Below are positions 62,420 through 64,000 of a DNA stretch of 64,000 nucleotides, in pieces. The notes under the pieces were generated by a model. It was not told the origin of the DNA. It saw only the letters and a list, made by a program, of their open reading frames with translations, and ran no database searches. A program made the position numbers and the translations under genes. This stretch comes from JAPHSX01 sp039714395 (lineage in GTDB: Bacteria > Pseudomonadota > Gammaproteobacteria > Thiohalomonadales > Thiohalomonadaceae), in the NCBI GenBank assembly GCA_039714395.1, contig JBDLJH010000013.1:21802-85801 (forward strand), written 5' to 3'. The number at the start of each line of letters is the position of its first letter. Positions within the stretch are counted from its first letter, which is position 1.

Positions 62420-63469
62420 ATGACTATCTCGACGGATGTGGCATGGGGTAGTGAAATGAAATCTAGTGAATATCGTAAAAAATTCTCAAAGGATGTTCTT
62501 GAGACAGATGTTATATTTGACTGTGTAAACCAGAACAGCACGGGCATGAACTTGTTTCCACTTGAACAGATGGAAATGATATTTGATGAGTCAAACGAAA
62601 GCGCGAGTTTGTTTTGTGTAGAACGAGATGCTTCGCGGGAAAAAGTAGACTTCAACATGAGTGACGATGATATTAGCGAACAAAATTCTTATTACAATGC
62701 GGCAAAAGTCCCGTTAAAGGTGATGTGTTATGCGCTGCACCAAGAATATGCTGACATAGAATTTCGAGTTGAGAGGAACACAAATAATAACTCGAACAAG
62801 GGAAGTAGGGCCTTAGTGGATAGGCTTCAGTTGTTGGCTGTATCTGAACGTGGGGAGCCGATTGATCTTGATCGAATGCTGGATGTTCGTTCAACAGTTA
62901 ATTCATTAATTGATGAAATAAATAGCTTGATATTACAGATAAACAGTACGGTCGATGTGAAAGATATTTCGTCGGTTATATTGTGTGCAGAGCATGAACG
63001 AGAAGGAAGGACAAATGCGGTGCCATATAAAACACGCGGTGCGGCAGAATTTGTATATGCATACTTTAATACCGGGAAAGCGATAAGAAGAAGGTTGTTA
63101 AGACTTCGCCTTGGTAGTGAGGTGCGTGAACTAAAAGAGGCAAAATCACCAACACACAAGATAGAATATAGTGCAAGCCCTCATGTGATTATTGGAAGTT
63201 TGGTCCCAGAATCTATTTCTAGGAATATATATATTTTAAAGGGGCACTACGCTGCCAATGATGATTTAAACGGCTCAGGTGAAGTCTTCAATCATGAGGT
63301 GTTTCTATCAGAAAAGCAGAGAAAGAATAGTGAACTGCTAGATCGGTTGACCTCAATGAGTCATTCACAAAGTGTCGAGGTAACGGTGTATCCAGTCCAG
63401 CCCTATGTCTGCATCACTGGGGTGCGCTCAAAAAAACTGGCGCTCGTTGACATCAAGGCGAATGTATAA
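62420..63469 (+). CDS. Recombinase-module protein 3, unknown
   Basis: About 349 residues from the ATG at 62420; an upstream TTG at 62360 is possible, and neither has a strong ribosome site. Acidic N-terminal half, a helical middle (LIDEINSLILQINSTVDVKD) and a basic stretch FNTGKAIRRRLLRLRLGSE that could touch DNA. No domain recognised. It shares the AT-rich codon use of the two preceding genes and follows them by about 190 bases, so it is probably part of the same element, comparable to the third gene of recombinase trios. Confidence 0.6.
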   Translation: MTISTDVAWGSEMKSSEYRKKFSKDVLETDVIFDCVNQNSTGMNLFPLEQMEMIFDESNESASLFCVERDASREKVDFNMSDDDISEQNSYYNAAKVPLKVMCYALHQEYADIEFRVERNTNNNSNKGSRALVDRLQLLAVSERGEPIDLDRMLDVRSTVNSLIDEINSLILQINSTVDVKDISSVILCAEHEREGRTNAVPYKTRGAAEFVYAYFNTGKAIRRRLLRLRLGSEVRELKEAKSPTHKIEYSASPHVIIGSLVPESISRNIYILKGHYAANDDLNGSGEVFNHEVFLSEKQRKNSELLDRLTSMSHSQSVEVTVYPVQPYVCITGVRSKKLALVDIKANV

Positions 63470-63632
63470 GATGAACCACCTATGCGGTGGCTCATGACAA
63501 CCGGGAAGGGAATCTATACAAACCTTCCCACCTCTGCAGGGGGCATGGTTGGTGGGTCGAAAAAACTCGTGGTAGATTGGTGGTAGATGGCAAGGAATGA
63601 TCTGCGACAGAAAGTTTTAATTCGGCATTGCT

Positions 63633-63926
63633 TTAAGCGGCGTCCAGATTGATTTTCTGGACTTTACCAAGCTTGAGATGCTTTTTTGCTTGCCATAAAT
63701 CATAAGCGTCCTGCATAGATAGCCAGCTTTCCGGACTTCGACCGAGAGCCTTTGAAAGCCGTAGCGCCATTTCAGGGCTGATACCGCTTTGTGCTTTTAG
63801 CACCCTGTTGAGAGTCGATGCGGCTACGTTCAGCTGGCCGGCCAAGTATCGACAACTCAAGTCAAAAGGTTCCATATAGGTCGCCTGAATGAACTCGCCA
63901 GGATGAGGGGGGTTATGCATAGCCAT
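63633..63926 (-). CDS. higA: HigA-type antitoxin
   Basis: A 97-residue XRE-type helix-turn-helix antitoxin. NPPHPGEFIQATYMEPFDLS is the HigA start, and LAGQLNVAASTLNRVLKAQS the HTH. It neutralises HigB and represses the pair. Its ATG overlaps the higB stop by one base (TAATG), the usual toxin-first order. Confidence 0.9.
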   Translation of the reverse strand: MAMHNPPHPGEFIQATYMEPFDLSCRYLAGQLNVAASTLNRVLKAQSGISPEMALRLSKALGRSPESWLSMQDAYDLWQAKKHLKLGKVQKINLDAA

Positions 63927-64000
63927 TAGTGATAATCCTCGTAGTTGACGATATAACAGTTGCCATCTGAAAACTCAAAAGTAATGCGCCAATTCGCGTT
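63926..64000 (-). CDS. higB: HigB-type toxin, C-terminal end (cut by window edge)
   Basis: The last 24 codons only: NANWRITFEFSDGNCYIVNYED then YH and stop. The WRI(T/C)F...DxxYVDYEDYH ending is typical of RelE-superfamily HigB mRNA interferases. It is adjacent to and coupled with higA. Confidence 0.8.
   Translation of the reverse strand, partial: NANWRITFEFSDGNCYIVNYEDYH

Larger units (their letters stand above)
56485..63500 (+). mobile_element. AT-rich recombinase-trio module
   Basis: Begins at the tRNA-Met-derived repeat and includes three same-strand genes with low-GC codon use unlike the neighbouring core genes: a degenerate recombinase-like protein, a giant double-domain tyrosine recombinase and an unknown partner. 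The right boundary is not visible; no third copy of the tRNA repeat occurs before 64000. Confidence 0.6.

Noticed and set aside
63477..63515. Terminators after the third recombinase-module gene
   Set aside because: Short hairpins (CCACC/GGTGG, GGAAGG/CCTTCC) are present but neither is followed by a T-tract.
1..64000. CRISPR array or rRNA genes
   Set aside because: No regularly spaced repeats of 25-40 bases and no rRNA-like sequence noticed on either strand.

Overview
The window reads as chromosomal DNA of a free-living or host-associated gammaproteobacterium, probably a respiratory (sulfur/nitrogen-cycle type) lineage. It carries an NnrS protein, several periplasmic c-type cytochromes (di-heme c4-like, a hexaheme lipoprotein, a membrane mono-heme protein, a c'-like protein), an SCO protein, and gammaproteobacterial gene orders (mreBCD-mrdA-rodA-mltB-rlpA-dacA-dat-ybeD-lipB, gatCAB, tdh-kbl). 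Species assignment is not possible from the sequence alone.

Layout. 1-3.5 kb: sucrose-phosphate synthase (cut by the left edge) and a GH13 sucrose-phosphorylase-like enzyme, probably compatible-solute sucrose turnover. 3.5-13.9 kb: a patchwork of small genes, SCO and cytochrome c4 genes, an AT-rich U32 protein, three decayed genes, NnrS, DUF1059 and a cupin. 14-19.4 kb (minus strand): YcbK- and YcbB-type cell-wall proteins, a HemG-like flavodoxin, and kbl/tdh for threonine breakdown. 19.6-23.4 kb: trpG, an MFS exporter, trpD, trpC. 23.6-26.5 kb: a multiheme cytochrome locus. 26.6-35.4 kb: DsbA-like protein, a divergent LpxA paralogue, TmcA, a cNMP-binding protein, a DUF2914 protein, MsrA, and an overlapping FAD oxidoreductase/MnmM-like pair that looks like a split version of the tRNA wobble-uridine enzyme MnmC. 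36.1-46.5 kb (minus strand): a long peptidoglycan-elongation and lipoate cluster. 46.6-51.4 kb: gatCAB, hslO and a small lipoprotein.

51.9-64 kb is the accessory end. A tRNA-Met(CAU) 3' fragment with its own terminator sits at 52.02 kb, and a second shortened copy at 56.49 kb. Between them lie two secreted proteins and a minus-strand metal-response operon (CsoR/InrS-like repressor, HupE/UreJ permease, DUF6488-like protein, small membrane protein, c'-like cytochrome) with a clear G-tract operator. To the right is an AT-rich three-gene recombinase module (56.7-63.5 kb). Its central 1,307-residue protein appears to hold two tyrosine-recombinase catalytic domains, one near each end, and the preceding 539-residue protein looks like a third, degenerate one. 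A higBA toxin-antitoxin pair runs off the right edge.

Most notable: the recombinase module and its tRNA scar; mreC with an apparent ATC start behind a strong Shine-Dalgarno sequence; the MnmC-like split gene pair; the metal operator; and REP-like repeats flanking the SCO operon beside a remnant of a REP-associated transposase.
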